Positions 17,735 to 27,846 of a DNA stretch of 64,000 nt are shown piece after piece; within the stretch, counting starts at the first letter, position 1; each line of letters opens with the position of its first letter. Made by a program: the position numbers and the translations under genes. The notes under the pieces are model-generated. The model was not told the origin of the DNA. It saw nothing but the letters and a program-made list of their open reading frames with translations, and ran no database searches. Source of the stretch: Nitzschia sp. DOCU1 (lineage: Eukaryota; Bacillariophyta; Bacillariophyceae; Bacillariales; Bacillariaceae); NCBI GenBank assembly GCA_951394045.1, contig OX595987.1, positions 2,604,001 to 2,668,000 of the forward strand. The letters are read 5' to 3'.

Positions 17735-19696
17735 ATGAGACCTTTGACCGTTCATCGAATCTTCCTTCCCTGGCTTTTGGTGGCAAGTCAGATAAATAGC
17801 GTTTGCTTGGCGCAAACGCAGAGAAGTCGACGCAGGCACAGCAGGGACGAGCGTAAGAAAAATCGCAGCGGCAATGGTGGCTCTTCCTCCACATTTGATT
17901 TTGATCAAGCCAAGGAGAAATTCGGGGCATTTTTCGAGGAGAACGAAGATACTGTGCAGCGCTATAAACTCGGGCCGAAACACATCATAGAAGGACTCTG
18001 GAATACCGCCCTCGTGTCTGGGACGGCGACACTAGTTGGCTTTGCCGGCTTGCTTGGGTTCCCCATTTTTACACTGATGGTTGGTTCTGGATCGAGCAAC
18101 ACGACATTCACGAGCAATGGCTCTACGCGGGAAAAGCGGGGGAAAGATGGCATTATGTACAGTGCTTTACACCGCGTGATACGATTGATTGTCGGAGGTT
18201 GCATAGGGGGGACGGTTGCGTTCAGTAGCTGGACGATCGGTTTCATCTATGGCGCCTGGCAAATTGCCGTTGGACTTTATCGCACACCGGCAACGATTGC
18301 AGCCCAGATTCAGGGCAGGAGATACTACGTCGATGGAACGTGGCAATATTATAACCTTACGGAGCATGCCGACCGATTGTCTGGAGCAAGCGTCCCTGGC
18401 AGTAAAGGAAAGAGCGTCCGGGATGATTCGTATTATCAGATTTTGCAAGTTTCTACCGACGCCGGTCCCAAGGATATCAAACGAGCCTATTATAAACTGG
18501 CCAAAGAATACCACCCAGACAAAATCAAGAAAGGCCAAGGCGACCAAGCCGACATTAGTGAGAAAGCTGCCAACGAACGCTTTCTCAAAATACATCAAGC
18601 CTACGAAACTCTCTACGACCCTCAAAAGCGAAAGGCGTACGATGATTGGGGCCAATCCGCTCGGGCATCTTTGCCTTTTGATTCCAATGTCTTTTTCGAT
18701 GTTCTCTTTGGATTCTCGCCAGAACTGGAACAGTATATTGGGGATCTCGCCATCAAATCTTTCAGTTCGAGCGTTGTTCAGTTTGTCTTGGCGGTACAAT
18801 CCGCATCGGAAGGAAATTCAGAGCAACCACAGGACGAAATGATTGCCGAGTTACTGTCATCCTTTTTCACAAATGACGGAAGGGACTTGCGCCAAGTGGA
18901 GATTGCTCTCTATTTGCAGGAGTTTGCGGCACAATTTGTGAAGGGAACATGGACCGAGGAACAATTTATTCAAGCCTGTGAGGTGGAAGCCAAGAAAGTG
19001 CTTGATTCCACTCCGTTTCCTCTCTTTTTGAAATCCATCGGCAAGACTTTGTACTGGTACGGCAGATCAAAGGTATCATCGCTTCTAGACCTGCCAGCTG
19101 CGACAATGGCGTGGACACGAGAAGGCACCTTGACTATTGTGAATACACCTTGGTTTCCCATTTCTTTCGTCCGACTGGTGCGACAAATCCAAACGCAATT
19201 TGCAAAGGCAACCAAATGGATGGATGAAGAAAAGTCCAAACTTGTAGCATCCAATGATCGGCAGGCACGCAACAGTCACACCGATGAAGAGTGGAAACAG
19301 ATGCATTTTAAAAAGGTTATGGAATTATTGCTCCCGTCAATAATGGAATTCGTGTGGGACTACAACCAGCGCGATATTGTCTTTACGCTGAAAGGAGCGT
19401 GTTGGAAATTATTACATTCTGTCTCGCTTGAGTCCGGAAAAGATCGGCGACGACAAGCCAAAGCAATTCAGATATTAGGCAGTGCGTTTATGAAATATTC
19501 CGACATGTCCAAGGCTCTGCAGACTGAAGAAGACGCAGATGAAAAGGTTTGCCACGGAACGGGAAACGACGGTAGTTCGGAATGTTCGTCATCCCCGCCT
19601 ATGTTTGCAGATCAAGAGCGAGTTCAACGAGCCGTCGAGATGGCCATGAAGACTGAAGGTGCACCCAAGAGCCGCGATGATGACAATGAACAGTAA
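17735..19696 (+). CDS. J-domain (DnaJ) membrane protein with DnaJ-X-like region
   Basis: 654-residue reading frame (653 aa) from the ATG at 17735, which opens directly with a signal peptide (MRPLTVHRIFLPWLLVASQ). An in-frame ATG at 17639 would add 32 residues and bury it. Two hydrophobic stretches (~85-110 and ~150-185) suggest membrane insertion. The J domain lies at ~233-305 with the HPD motif at ~260 (KEYHPDKIKKG), so it should stimulate an Hsp70. The following region (FDVLFGFSPELEQYIGDLAIKSFSS) resembles the DnaJ-X domain of Caj1/Djp1 and plant DnaJ10. An ER or ER-derived membrane site is likely. The 16-codon upstream ORF at 17595-17642 overlaps the 17639 ATG. Confidence 0.85.
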   Translation: MRPLTVHRIFLPWLLVASQINSVCLAQTQRSRRRHSRDERKKNRSGNGGSSSTFDFDQAKEKFGAFFEENEDTVQRYKLGPKHIIEGLWNTALVSGTATLVGFAGLLGFPIFTLMVGSGSSNTTFTSNGSTREKRGKDGIMYSALHRVIRLIVGGCIGGTVAFSSWTIGFIYGAWQIAVGLYRTPATIAAQIQGRRYYVDGTWQYYNLTEHADRLSGASVPGSKGKSVRDDSYYQILQVSTDAGPKDIKRAYYKLAKEYHPDKIKKGQGDQADISEKAANERFLKIHQAYETLYDPQKRKAYDDWGQSARASLPFDSNVFFDVLFGFSPELEQYIGDLAIKSFSSSVVQFVLAVQSASEGNSEQPQDEMIAELLSSFFTNDGRDLRQVEIALYLQEFAAQFVKGTWTEEQFIQACEVEAKKVLDSTPFPLFLKSIGKTLYWYGRSKVSSLLDLPAATMAWTREGTLTIVNTPWFPISFVRLVRQIQTQFAKATKWMDEEKSKLVASNDRQARNSHTDEEWKQMHFKKVMELLLPSIMEFVWDYNQRDIVFTLKGACWKLLHSVSLESGKDRRRQAKAIQILGSAFMKYSDMSKALQTEEDADEKVCHGTGNDGSSECSSSPPMFADQERVQRAVEMAMKTEGAPKSRDDDNEQ

Positions 19697-19822
19697 TACC
19701 AGCCGCCGGAAAGAATATAAAGTCTATGCCGTTTCAGCCATCACGGCATCTCTGCATCATAAATTTTGTTTACTAAATCCCATACAGAGACTATTTTTCT
19801 AATTTGTGGTAGCCGCGTTCCT

Positions 19823-20836
19823 TTAGTTCGTGGTAGCTGCCTGCATGGCAGTCTGCCGAATGTCACGCAGGCATTTCATGCTTGTTTCCAAGGGCATTCC
19901 ATCAACCGTTGCTTCCATCTTGCCACTGACCCCGTCACGGCATCCTGCTGCCACACATCGGTCCAGAAGAGCCACTTCTTCGCTTTCAGTTGGAAGACAA
20001 CGATCGATCCAATGCGATGCATCGCTTCCGCTGGCCTTGGCCAAGGCAATGGCCGCCGCGAGTGCGTATCCACCCCAGTTACTCACACTCGCCGCAATGA
20101 GGTAGTCTGCAGGTACTACGCATCCAATCTGGTCACCATTGGCGATCTTTGGGTTGTTGATGATTTTATCAATGACTTTGCCCATACCCAGCTCATTGCC
20201 CCCATCGCCAATGGCAATAAAAATGGAATCGCTCTCCTTGACTAGTCTATGCAGTGGGCCGATGAGCCCCTTCGCATTCATATCAATACCCCGCATAGTG
20301 TAGCAAACGCCGTCTTTACCAGGTCCTGCTCGTTCGCAGGCAATCAAAAGTTGACAGGATTCTGCCAAATCCATGAACCGATTTTCGTCCATATCGTCAA
20401 ACGACGACGGAAAAATCTCCATTCGAACCGATCCACAATTTTCTGGCGGTAGCACCAAATCTTTCAATGCGGCGCCAAAGACAGCTTCATTGCATGTTTC
20501 CGTCACTACAATGACCTTGTGACCTAATGCTGCAACAGCCCGCGCAATAGCAAAGGTGCCCGGTGGGCCGTCGGTTTCCGACGGGGGGTTCTCATTGACA
20601 CAGCAGGGAAATCCAGACAAGACCACCACAGTCGAAGGGGCTGGTAAATCTGCTACAATTCGAGCAGCCTTTTCGAGATCCCCCGGAACAATCAGAGGTT
20701 TCATCCCTCGATTTCCGGCGTCCGTTCCAATCACATCTTGAATGGCGTCAAAAGTATTCGTTTTTGCCATGGTAGTTTGTAAAAATAACAATAGGAAACT
20801 CAAAAGACGGAGCTGTAACAGAGACAGGACTTTCAT
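19823..20836 (-). CDS. DGLUCY: D-glutamate cyclase-like protein (DUF4392), secretory signal
   Basis: 337 aa matching the C-terminal DUF4392 domain of D-glutamate cyclase, which converts D-glutamate to 5-oxo-D-proline. Motifs seen are GTDAGNRGMKPLI, GFPCCVNENPPSETDGPPG, ACERAGPGKDGVCYTMRG and FIAIGDGGNELGMG, all strongly of this family. The N-terminal DUF1445 domain of the animal protein is absent. A hydrophobic signal peptide (MKVLSLLQLRLLSFLLLFLQTT) is present, so the protein enters the secretory or organelle route. The true start is the ATG at 20836; the TTG just before it was discounted. It is divergent from Pmp3 at 21288, and both were partly duplicated downstream. Confidence 0.88.
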   Translation of the reverse strand: MKVLSLLQLRLLSFLLLFLQTTMAKTNTFDAIQDVIGTDAGNRGMKPLIVPGDLEKAARIVADLPAPSTVVVLSGFPCCVNENPPSETDGPPGTFAIARAVAALGHKVIVVTETCNEAVFGAALKDLVLPPENCGSVRMEIFPSSFDDMDENRFMDLAESCQLLIACERAGPGKDGVCYTMRGIDMNAKGLIGPLHRLVKESDSIFIAIGDGGNELGMGKVIDKIINNPKIANGDQIGCVVPADYLIAASVSNWGGYALAAAIALAKASGSDASHWIDRCLPTESEEVALLDRCVAAGCRDGVSGKMEATVDGMPLETSMKCLRDIRQTAMQAATTN

Positions 20837-21287
20837 CAAAATTCAACGGGTCTCTGCAGTAGTTAGGGCAATGCTTTTCCTAAATTGCTGCCGTCTGCAT
20901 TGTCGCAGAAGAAGATATTGGATGATGACAGGTGGTCGGATGTATCATATGCTTTTGCCGCCCTGCCACTCAATCAGAAGCGAGCGAAGTCCTGCATCCA
21001 CGAGAGTGACCGCTTCTCGTCCTTTCGACGGGCGGAGAGGCAAAACAGGATCCAAGCAAGACTCGAGTCCATTCTTACCACAGCACGTAGCTTCTACGTG
21101 AGAATCTAACTCGTGGATCGGCGGAGGCAATAAATACCGGCTTCTCGGATGTTGAAACCAAATCTGACGCCTCGTTCCAAGAACGAAAGTAAAAAGAAGG
21201 CGTCGTCGTGTTTTATTTGGTCGGCACACAACTCAACGACGACAACATATTATAAATTTCGTTAGCCATTCTTTACAATCAAGCACC
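20837..21287. promoter_or_regulatory. Bidirectional promoter region, cyclase / Pmp3
   Basis: 451 nt shared by two divergent genes. A diverged second copy of this region lies between the two pseudogenes at about 22055-22410; both copies keep a GTCGGCACACAA-CTCAAC-type block just before the Pmp3 start (about 21220 and 22334). Confidence 0.6.
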
Positions 21288-21494
21288 ATGACTGATCCTT
21301 CTTCCAACAACGAGTGTAGCCAGCTTGTGCTTATCATTCTGGCAATTTTCTTGCCTCCCTTGGCAGTCTTCTTGGCTGAAAGCGCCAAAGGAAAGCAATG
21401 CGGCATGCAATTTTGGTTGAATATTCTACTCTGTTGCTTCTTTTGGATTCCTGGAATCCTTCACGCCTTGTGGGTTGTTTTGAAAACCGGTTAA
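21288..21494 (+). CDS. PMP3: Pmp3/UPF0057 small hydrophobic protein
   Basis: 68 aa proteolipid with two membrane helices (LVLIILAIFLPPLAVFL and FWLNILLCCFFWIPGILHALWVVL). The FLPPLAVFL and FWIPGILHA motifs are hallmarks of the Pmp3/RCI2 family, which in yeast and plants sits in the plasma membrane and affects membrane potential and salt or cold tolerance. ATG context is good (agcaccATG). A frameshifted copy lies at 22411. Confidence 0.93.
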   Translation: MTDPSSNNECSQLVLIILAIFLPPLAVFLAESAKGKQCGMQFWLNILLCCFFWIPGILHALWVVLKTG

Positions 21495-21827
21495 CGTGCT
21501 ACCGCAACCAGATCATAATCTGGTGTGGTGGTGTGCAGCGACCAGCCAGCAGGCGTGCTGGATTTATATGTGGTGTGGTTGGGTGTTGACAATCGACGAC
21601 TTCTTGAGACTTGAGGTGAAGAGAAGCTCGGTCCGTCGATCTGACAAGAGAATTGAGCAAGCCAACGTTCTTTGGGGGGAATGCTTTCGGTTGTTGCCTT
21701 TTTATGTATGCCGTCAGCGAGGACAAGGACAAACGACAACCCCTTCATCATATTACTAGCTCCTTCTTCGAGGATTAACATCAAGTAAGATTTGACTTGT
21801 CTCCTACGAGTTATTCTTATTTTTGTA

Positions 21828-22054
21828 GAAAATTGAGCAGCGTTTTCGAGGTTTCCTGGTACAAGAGGATGCATGCCCCGGTTTCCGGCGTCCGTTCCAG
21901 CAATCGCACATTCTTGAATGGCGTCAAGAAGGCAAGGCATTCGTTCTTCTTTGACGACGACATGCTGATTGTGGTTTGGCGAGGCGAGGAGTCGACGCGA
22001 GCCGACTAAATGAAAGCAGAGTCGACTCACAAGATGGAGAGACAGGACTTTCAG
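21828..22054 (-). pseudogene. 5' fragment of duplicated D-glutamate cyclase
   Basis: Minus-strand relic of the cyclase N-terminus. It reads LLDAIQECAIAGTDAGNRGMHPLVPGNLENAAQ, matching the intact gene's DAIQDVIGTDAGNRGMKPLI...EKAAR. The codon aligned with the ATG is mutated to CTG (22052-22054, GGACTTTCAG against GGACTTTCAT) and homology stops after ~60 codons, so no enzyme can be made. Confidence 0.85.
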
Positions 22055-22410
22055 TTTAACAGAGAAATGAGTCTCTGCAATTGTTTTATGGTATTACTTT
22101 TGGTTTTGTTGCCAGCGGCATTGCCGGGAGGACGATTGCATAAAGATCAGACACGGTTGCAGTCTTGCATCCGCGATCACTCCCTCCATTTTTACGTGAT
22201 GATACAGGTCTTGGCACACGCGCAGCGACCAAGCCGGACGCTAGCGTGAATCGTGCCAAGACTTGCTTTTCGCGATCAGTCTAAAACATCGTACCAAGAC
22301 CGAAACCCGTCGTCATGATACTCTGAATTGTGGTCGGCACACAATTCAACAACAACAACTTTTTACTTTACAATTTTCGTTTGTCTTTCTTGACTTTACA
22401 AGCAAGTATC

Positions 22411-22703
22411 ATGCCAAATTCTTCTTCCAACAACGGGGCGAGCAACGGCATGCTCGTCATCCTGGCGCTTTTGGTGCCTCCCGTGGCACTCTTACTGGTC
22501 GTTGTAGCAGGACGAATCCACTGGAACAAGAGAGCAAGGCACGCCAAAATGCAGAAGGGGGCAACCAATGCGGCAGTCACTTTTGTTTGAATAATTTTCC
22601 CGTCTGGATGTTCCTTCATTCCTTCATCTTGGGTTTCCTGGAGTCATTCACGCGATTTGGGTTGTTTTGGCCGCCGACGCTACTACCAAGAAGAAAGCCT
22701 TGA
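22411..22703 (+). pseudogene. Frameshifted Pmp3 copy
   Basis: It begins MPNSSSNNGASNGMLVILALLVPPVALLL in register with the intact Pmp3. The frame then shifts near 22555-22565, after which GNQCG...FCLN and a DNA match to the FWIPGILHALWVV segment continue in another frame. The frame from the ATG stops at 22588-22590. It lies in the same order and orientation to the cyclase fragment as the intact pair, so the module was duplicated in tandem and then decayed. Confidence 0.85.
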
Positions 22704-23660
22704 CCACGACATGGTGCTACCCACAAGATCTGATGGGTGATAGTGCTGTGTGCTGCTGGGTGTTTCTAAGTGAGTGGTTGTTGGGTGTTGAGGACAATCG
22801 ATGAATTCTCATGATGAAGCTTGAAATGAAGAGAAGCTGGGCCCGTTGATCCGCCAGCGAGAGAAGGAAATTTGTAAACGAGTTGCTAGCTTGTTTAGGT
22901 GCGAGAAAATGTCTTGCTTCGGATATTGCCATGTTTACTAGCTGTGCACTCTGTCGGGGGTTGAGCAGGACAAGAAGGAACATACCTAGTCAATTATTGC
23001 CTCGAATATAAATCAACTAGGTCGTAATTTGTTTCATCCAACAAAAGAAGTTGTTCTTCTAATAAGTATTGTAGAAAAGCCCCCGGCGTTGCTGGCGGTC
23101 GACTCCTCGCCACCATTCTGTGATGGCATACTAGTACGACAACAGCCCCAGCTGGTCCTCGTGGTGCTGGTGGAGGACTTTGACGGTTATCGGTGCCCCT
23201 TGCCACCCACCCAAGATGCCATTCAGGCCAAGTTTCTTCTCAGGCAAGCAACACTGCTCACCGATGCAAAGTCGACTGCAAGCTACAGTAGTTAATCATG
23301 ATGTGTCAGACTACCAGCAGTAAAGAGAATCTTTGGAAAGTGATGCCAAAGAGTCGAGTCGATCGTCCTGGCGGGCGAGCGATTAGCACCGGAGGGGCGG
23401 GGAACAGATGGCATACCAGGTGCAGGACTGGCAGGCGTGCCATACTTTTTACTCTACTATGTTGTATGTAAAGCCGGTGGCACAGGAAACTCGCCTGGCG
23501 CGCGATCTAACGAACTTGCCTGTCATGACATCATCCAATCATCAGATCTTCTCATCGTTGATCTTTGTATCGGTAAAATCCCTTCAATGGGAAACGGTAT
23601 TTCCCATTTCCATCACGACAACAAGGTTCGACACAGTGGCAAGAACAAGATTGCACCACC
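22704..23660. other. Gene-poor stretch after the decayed module
   Basis: About 950 nt. The first ~200 nt resemble the 3' flank of intact Pmp3 (GTTGGGTGTTGA...CAATCGA and GAAATGAAGAGAAGCT blocks, compare ~21578-21640), so the duplicated unit extends to roughly 22880. The remainder has no recognisable gene; a 23029-23295 plus-strand ORF has no family features. Confidence 0.5.
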
Positions 23661-24346
23661 ATGAAGTCTCTTTCGGTGCTTCTGTCTGTCCTAGTGACTC
23701 TATTGGGTTGCAATGGCTTGCTAGCTTTCCAGGCTGGCGGCGGGCCTGCCAGAAGTTGGGTTTCTCGTTCCGAGCGAATATCAGGCATTTCTGTTGTATC
23801 GGGTCTTCGAATGACCGCCACTGCGAGGACCTCCCCTGAAGAGAAGAAGCCGGGGCATTTTCTTTTGGAAGAGTTTCGTACTCATTCGGGTGAGGTTTTG
23901 GACCCCTACGATATTCTCAAAGTCTCCCGAGATGCCGAGCGCTCAGAAGTGCGAAAGGCCTACTTGGCGCTATCCAAGCGTTACCATCCTGACAGTGTCC
24001 GGAACAAAAGCATTCTCCCTGGAAAGTGGTGAGTAAGAGTGAAATAATGTGCTCTATTGAGAATATTGACAGGTTTCTCATCCTTATCCCACTGTGTAGC
24101 AACAACCTTGACGACGTGCGAGAAGAGTGGGAAAAGGTCAAGCTCAGCTATGAGATTTTGAAGGACAAAAAGACGAGGCGGCGATATGACCGGCATGCCA
24201 TGATTGCGGATCCTCAGGGTGCTATGAGTCGGGCTGCAATGGACGCTGTTGGCAAGGGACTAACTGGGCTGGGAAAGGGAATATTTAATGTTGGCGCTTT
24301 TGCTGTTCAGCAAATGACAAAAGGCAAGGACGAGAAGAAACCGTAA
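23661..24346 (+). CDS. Organelle-targeted J-domain protein, two exons
   Basis: 204 aa. Exon 1 is 23661-24028 and exon 2 is 24100-24346; the 71-nt intron has GTGAGT and GTGTAG borders and phase 2+1 (codon TG|C). The N-terminus is a signal peptide (MKSLSVLLSVLVTLLGCNGLLAF|Q) with a Phe at the expected cleavage site, suggesting plastid import. The J domain (~81-150) begins DPYDILKVSRDAE, has HPD at 109-111 and ends in SYEILKDKKTRRRYD. A short Gly-rich C-terminus (KGLTGLGKGIFNVGAF) follows. It is a probable Hsp70 cochaperone. Reading through the intron would stop at once. Confidence 0.88.
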
Positions 24347-24531
24347 ATCCGACCCGACGGCGAAGGAGAAAGAGGGCTCGTGTTAGAAGGCAAAGGGGTC
24401 GTGGTCGCTGTGTCCAAGCTACATTGATGCAGGATTTCAATGAGAGAAGCAGCGTCCAAATATTGTAAACTACTGGTGTTGACGATGAATACGATTCATG
24501 TAGAATTAGCATATTTTGGATGGAGCAAATG

Positions 24532-26979
24532 TTATCGCCAGTCATTTCGTCGTCCGCCTTGTTGCCTCTCGCTTCTTCCTTTATCGTAACCGCCACTTCG
24601 CTGGTTTCGCTCTCTTCTTCCACCATCGTAGTTGCTTCGTTGCCTTCCGCCCACAGTATCGTAGTTGCTTCGTTGTTTGCCGTCGTCTAGTCTGGATCTC
24701 CAACTACTCGGAAGGAGATCCACTTCCGGTTCACCTTGGGGAACATTCAAAAGGGACCTCCAAAGTTCCTCTGTGGATACCATTTGAAGATCACGGACCA
24801 CAAAGTTGTTAACAAGTCCTTGTTGGCAACATAGTTGAAATGTTGCCGTAGTGTACTTGTCGCGCTTTTCACCCTCCGGCAACAGCCGCGCACAGCGTAG
24901 CATGTTTCCAAACGTTACATGGTCGAGTTTCTCAGGTCCGTTTCGCAGTGTTGTAAAGAGGCGGATGGCCGTCTTGAACGCCTCGTCGTGAGACGTCCCC
25001 TCGACATGAATGCTTTCCGCGCACGCATTCAAAACAGCATTGTACGAAAAAATAGTTGGCTTGATGTCTGCATTTCCCTCGCCATATAGCTTTTCCATAC
25101 GTTTGAGCAACGTTTCAGCTTTCACGTGCATATCAGCAGCTCTTCCCTTGGTAAGAGCCCGGATGAATGAGGTATAGACTCTTTCATTGGGGTTGAGATC
25201 CCCTTTCCGCCGGCATTTCTCGACGAGCTCAAAAACTTGGAGCGATTGCTTCAAAGAGTTTGGCGTGTTGGCCTTCGTGTAGCCTTCAATCATTCTATCA
25301 AAGCAAATATTGTCGGGCTTCAAGTCTTTTTCGATCATCAAGTCCAGGTAGGAGCGGGCCTTGTCCATGTTACCTTGCTGCGTGTACCCGAAAAGCATCG
25401 ACCGATACATCTCTGCTGTGTAATCTGACCCTTCTTCGAACTTGTCGTCGCCATACAAATATTCTTCGTAATCATCAAGAAACTGTTCGGCACTAGCCAT
25501 ATCACCCGACTTTATCCATGCATCTGCAACGAGGCGTACCGATCGTGGCGATGGTTTCATACTGTCGTCGCCGTCAAGGTAATTCTCGTTCATTTGGTCA
25601 AGGATTTTTTCAGCTTCTCCTGCATCCTCTCCTCCCCTCGAAAACACGTAGGCATTCATACATGTTACGTAAGTAATAGCATCCGGCTTACAGCTGATTC
25701 TTCCGGATCGGTGCAGTTCTTCCATACGACGAAGAAGACGACCAGCCCTGTCGGAGGCACCTCGTCGATTCTTCTTTGAGAGCCGGCCCCATGCACTGAT
25801 TACAATCGTCCACGTTGCGACGCTAGGTTCGAGATCTTCGTTTCCTTCTAAATATTGGTCCAAAAGTCGGTTGAGAATGCGGTCTGCCTGGCTTACAGAC
25901 TCCCATTCATTCTGCTGACAGTAAGCGTCAATCAAGGATGTAAAAGTTTTGACGTTCGGGCTACATATGCCGAAGGCACCACTTTCAGAGTCGACTTGAT
26001 CCATATATGCGATGAGTTCTTCTGCCTTTTGGGGGCCGTTCTCAAGTCCACTCTTTGCGTAGGCCACCACAACTGCGTTGAAGGCGTCAACACCAATCCC
26101 AGTGAATTTCCCATTTTCTCCGAGACCCGGAGGGAAAAGCTTAACCCCATCACGCAGCAACTGTTCGGCACGCTGTGCTGCTCTTGGAGCTTTGCTCTTG
26201 GCAATGACTAGCACCATCAGGCCGTAAACTTCTGGGTCGGCTTTGAGACCAAATTCTTCGAGACTGTCAAAGATTTGCGTGGCACGCTTGTCGATGCCAC
26301 GTTCGCGAGAATCGGCGAGGCTTGTCAGTATCGTTTTGATGGATGACAAACTTGGTCGAAGATCTGGGTGGCCCGTCATGAAAAGTTCTCTCTGATCCGA
26401 AAGAATCGACAATAGGCGGATTATTCTGTCAGGATTCTTTGAGGCACCCCATGCTTGAATGGTAATTTCAAAATCTGCTGCTGTTGGCCGAAATGCTTCT
26501 TCTTTTTCTTTGTCCTTTGCCTCTATTGCTGCCTTCCATTCGGCTACCAACCGAACAAGTAGTGTCTCAACAATTTGAGCAGTTTCAATACCTTCCACAG
26601 CGGTGGTCTTGTCGTTGGCATATTGTGACATGATTTCCCTTAGCAAATCCACCTCGTCCAATTCCAATTCCCCAGCAGGCGTCGTTTGTGCCATTTCAAT
26701 GAAATCCAGTACTAGCTGCTCTTCCTCGTCAATATCTTCTGGGGCGTCGCTCCCCAGCGTTTCCTCGTCATGGTCGTCAGAATCGGCTACCCGTTGGTTG
26801 GGACTCTTTCTTTTGGCCGATGCTCTGACTAGCAGGAAAGAGTTTCGTTCCGCGATGTTGACACTGATCGGATTGCGGCAATCTCTGACAAGCCCAATCG
26901 GGAAAATGAATGCCTGGGAGAGTCCCAAATACCAGGTCAGAAGTATCACAGTGGTGACGAAGATGCCGAGATTTGACAT
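24532..26979 (-). CDS. Pentatricopeptide repeat (PPR) protein, plastid-targeted
   Basis: 815 aa from the ATG at 26979; the longer frame starts at a TTG and is not credible. The signal peptide MSNLGIFVTTVILLTWYLGLSQAF|IF ends in a diatom plastid-type SQAF motif. The body is P-class PPR repeats of ~35 residues, for example TFTSLIDAYCQQNEW, TWTIVISAWGRL, TYVTCMNAYVFSRGG, MYRSMLFGYTQQGN, CFDRMIEGYTKAN and SYNAVLNACAES. An acidic pre-domain precedes them, and the C-terminus is a QRSNYD/RGG-type basic tail. PPR proteins bind organelle RNA one base per repeat for processing, stability or translation. The target RNA is unknown. Confidence 0.9.
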   Translation of the reverse strand: MSNLGIFVTTVILLTWYLGLSQAFIFPIGLVRDCRNPISVNIAERNSFLLVRASAKRKSPNQRVADSDDHDEETLGSDAPEDIDEEEQLVLDFIEMAQTTPAGELELDEVDLLREIMSQYANDKTTAVEGIETAQIVETLLVRLVAEWKAAIEAKDKEKEEAFRPTAADFEITIQAWGASKNPDRIIRLLSILSDQRELFMTGHPDLRPSLSSIKTILTSLADSRERGIDKRATQIFDSLEEFGLKADPEVYGLMVLVIAKSKAPRAAQRAEQLLRDGVKLFPPGLGENGKFTGIGVDAFNAVVVAYAKSGLENGPQKAEELIAYMDQVDSESGAFGICSPNVKTFTSLIDAYCQQNEWESVSQADRILNRLLDQYLEGNEDLEPSVATWTIVISAWGRLSKKNRRGASDRAGRLLRRMEELHRSGRISCKPDAITYVTCMNAYVFSRGGEDAGEAEKILDQMNENYLDGDDSMKPSPRSVRLVADAWIKSGDMASAEQFLDDYEEYLYGDDKFEEGSDYTAEMYRSMLFGYTQQGNMDKARSYLDLMIEKDLKPDNICFDRMIEGYTKANTPNSLKQSLQVFELVEKCRRKGDLNPNERVYTSFIRALTKGRAADMHVKAETLLKRMEKLYGEGNADIKPTIFSYNAVLNACAESIHVEGTSHDEAFKTAIRLFTTLRNGPEKLDHVTFGNMLRCARLLPEGEKRDKYTTATFQLCCQQGLVNNFVVRDLQMVSTEELWRSLLNVPQGEPEVDLLPSSWRSRLDDGKQRSNYDTVGGRQRSNYDGGRRERNQRSGGYDKGRSERQQGGRRNDWR

Positions 26980-27477
26980 TTTGTCGCGTAAAACAAAAGA
27001 ACAATTTGCGCTGGGGCAGGGAACAGTGGAATTTAGAAGAAGCAACTTTAGCGTGCCACCTCAAAAAGCCCAAGATATTATTGAGGCTGGTTCTTGAACT
27101 GGCTGTTATTATGCTGCTGATACTTCAGAGTCGGCAGTGGGATCCATCATCATCCTGCACTTGTGATGGGTTTTGCCATCCATCTCATCTCGTGGTCTTC
27201 CAAAACGAATCTTTTTGTGGTCCCCAAAATTCGCGTGGCCCCTGGAGGGTTGGTCTGATGTGCGTGCGTGCGTCGTCTACTCGACTAGTTCGAGTCTTAA
27301 ACGACGGGGCGGCGGACGGAAATGCCCCCTCATTTTCTGTCGCCATCGCACCCCCATAATCGCCTCTCTCGGAACGAGAGGCAACGACGATGAGATTGTG
27401 TGGCCATCAAAAGCATTGACAAAACAGGAGCGTTTTATTTCATGCGGCTACTGTAGTTCGAAATTGAAACATCCATC
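26980..27477. promoter_or_regulatory. Divergent intergenic region, PPR / HYPK
   Basis: 498 nt between divergent starts. No conserved motif or gene was recognised. Confidence 0.4.
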
Positions 27478-27807
27478 ATGTCAACAGAAGAAGATGACAC
27501 AGCCAACAACGACTCCAGCAGGGAGGCCAAGCAGCTGGATTCGGTGACCGACATGGTGCAAGAGCAAGAGCTCGATGCCTCCAAGGCGCAGCAAGCCATG
27601 AGCGCCCTTTCCAGGTCCAACAAGGAAGACGACAGCAAGGCAGCGGCTTTGGCAGCAGTGACCGTATCAAAGGAGGATATTGCTGCTATTGTGGACGAAA
27701 TGGAAGTTACTGAAGAAATCGCGGACAAAGTGTTGCGAGAAGTTGCTATTGAGGGGCATCAGGATAGGATGCTAGAGGCGGCACTACGGAAACTCGTAAC
27801 TTCCTAA
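27478..27807 (+). CDS. HYPK: HYPK-like NatA-associated UBA protein
   Basis: 109 aa. The N-terminal half is acidic and ends in LDSVTDMVQEQELDASKAQQAMSAL, matching the conserved helix of HYPK. The C-terminal UBA-like domain (~63-107, VSKEDIAAIVDEMEVTEEIADKVLRE...AALRKLV) matches the HYPK UBA. In animals HYPK binds the NAA15-NAA10 complex at the ribosome and tunes N-terminal acetylation. The length agrees with the family (~110-130 aa). It is tail-to-tail with the TsaD gene (39 nt between stops). Confidence 0.88.
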   Translation: MSTEEDDTANNDSSREAKQLDSVTDMVQEQELDASKAQQAMSALSRSNKEDDSKAAALAAVTVSKEDIAAIVDEMEVTEEIADKVLREVAIEGHQDRMLEAALRKLVTS

Positions 27808-27846
27808 GAGTAATAGTTTCGGATTCTTAGCAAGCAACCAGCCTTT

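Noticed and set aside
23029..23295. 88-codon plus-strand ORF after the decayed module
   Set aside because: No family motif, no signal peptide and no clear homology to the neighbouring duplicated unit; treated as chance.
27478..27807. HYPK gene considered as nascent-polypeptide-associated complex alpha
   Set aside because: The UBA-like end is similar, but there is no NAC domain and the N-terminal helix matches HYPK.
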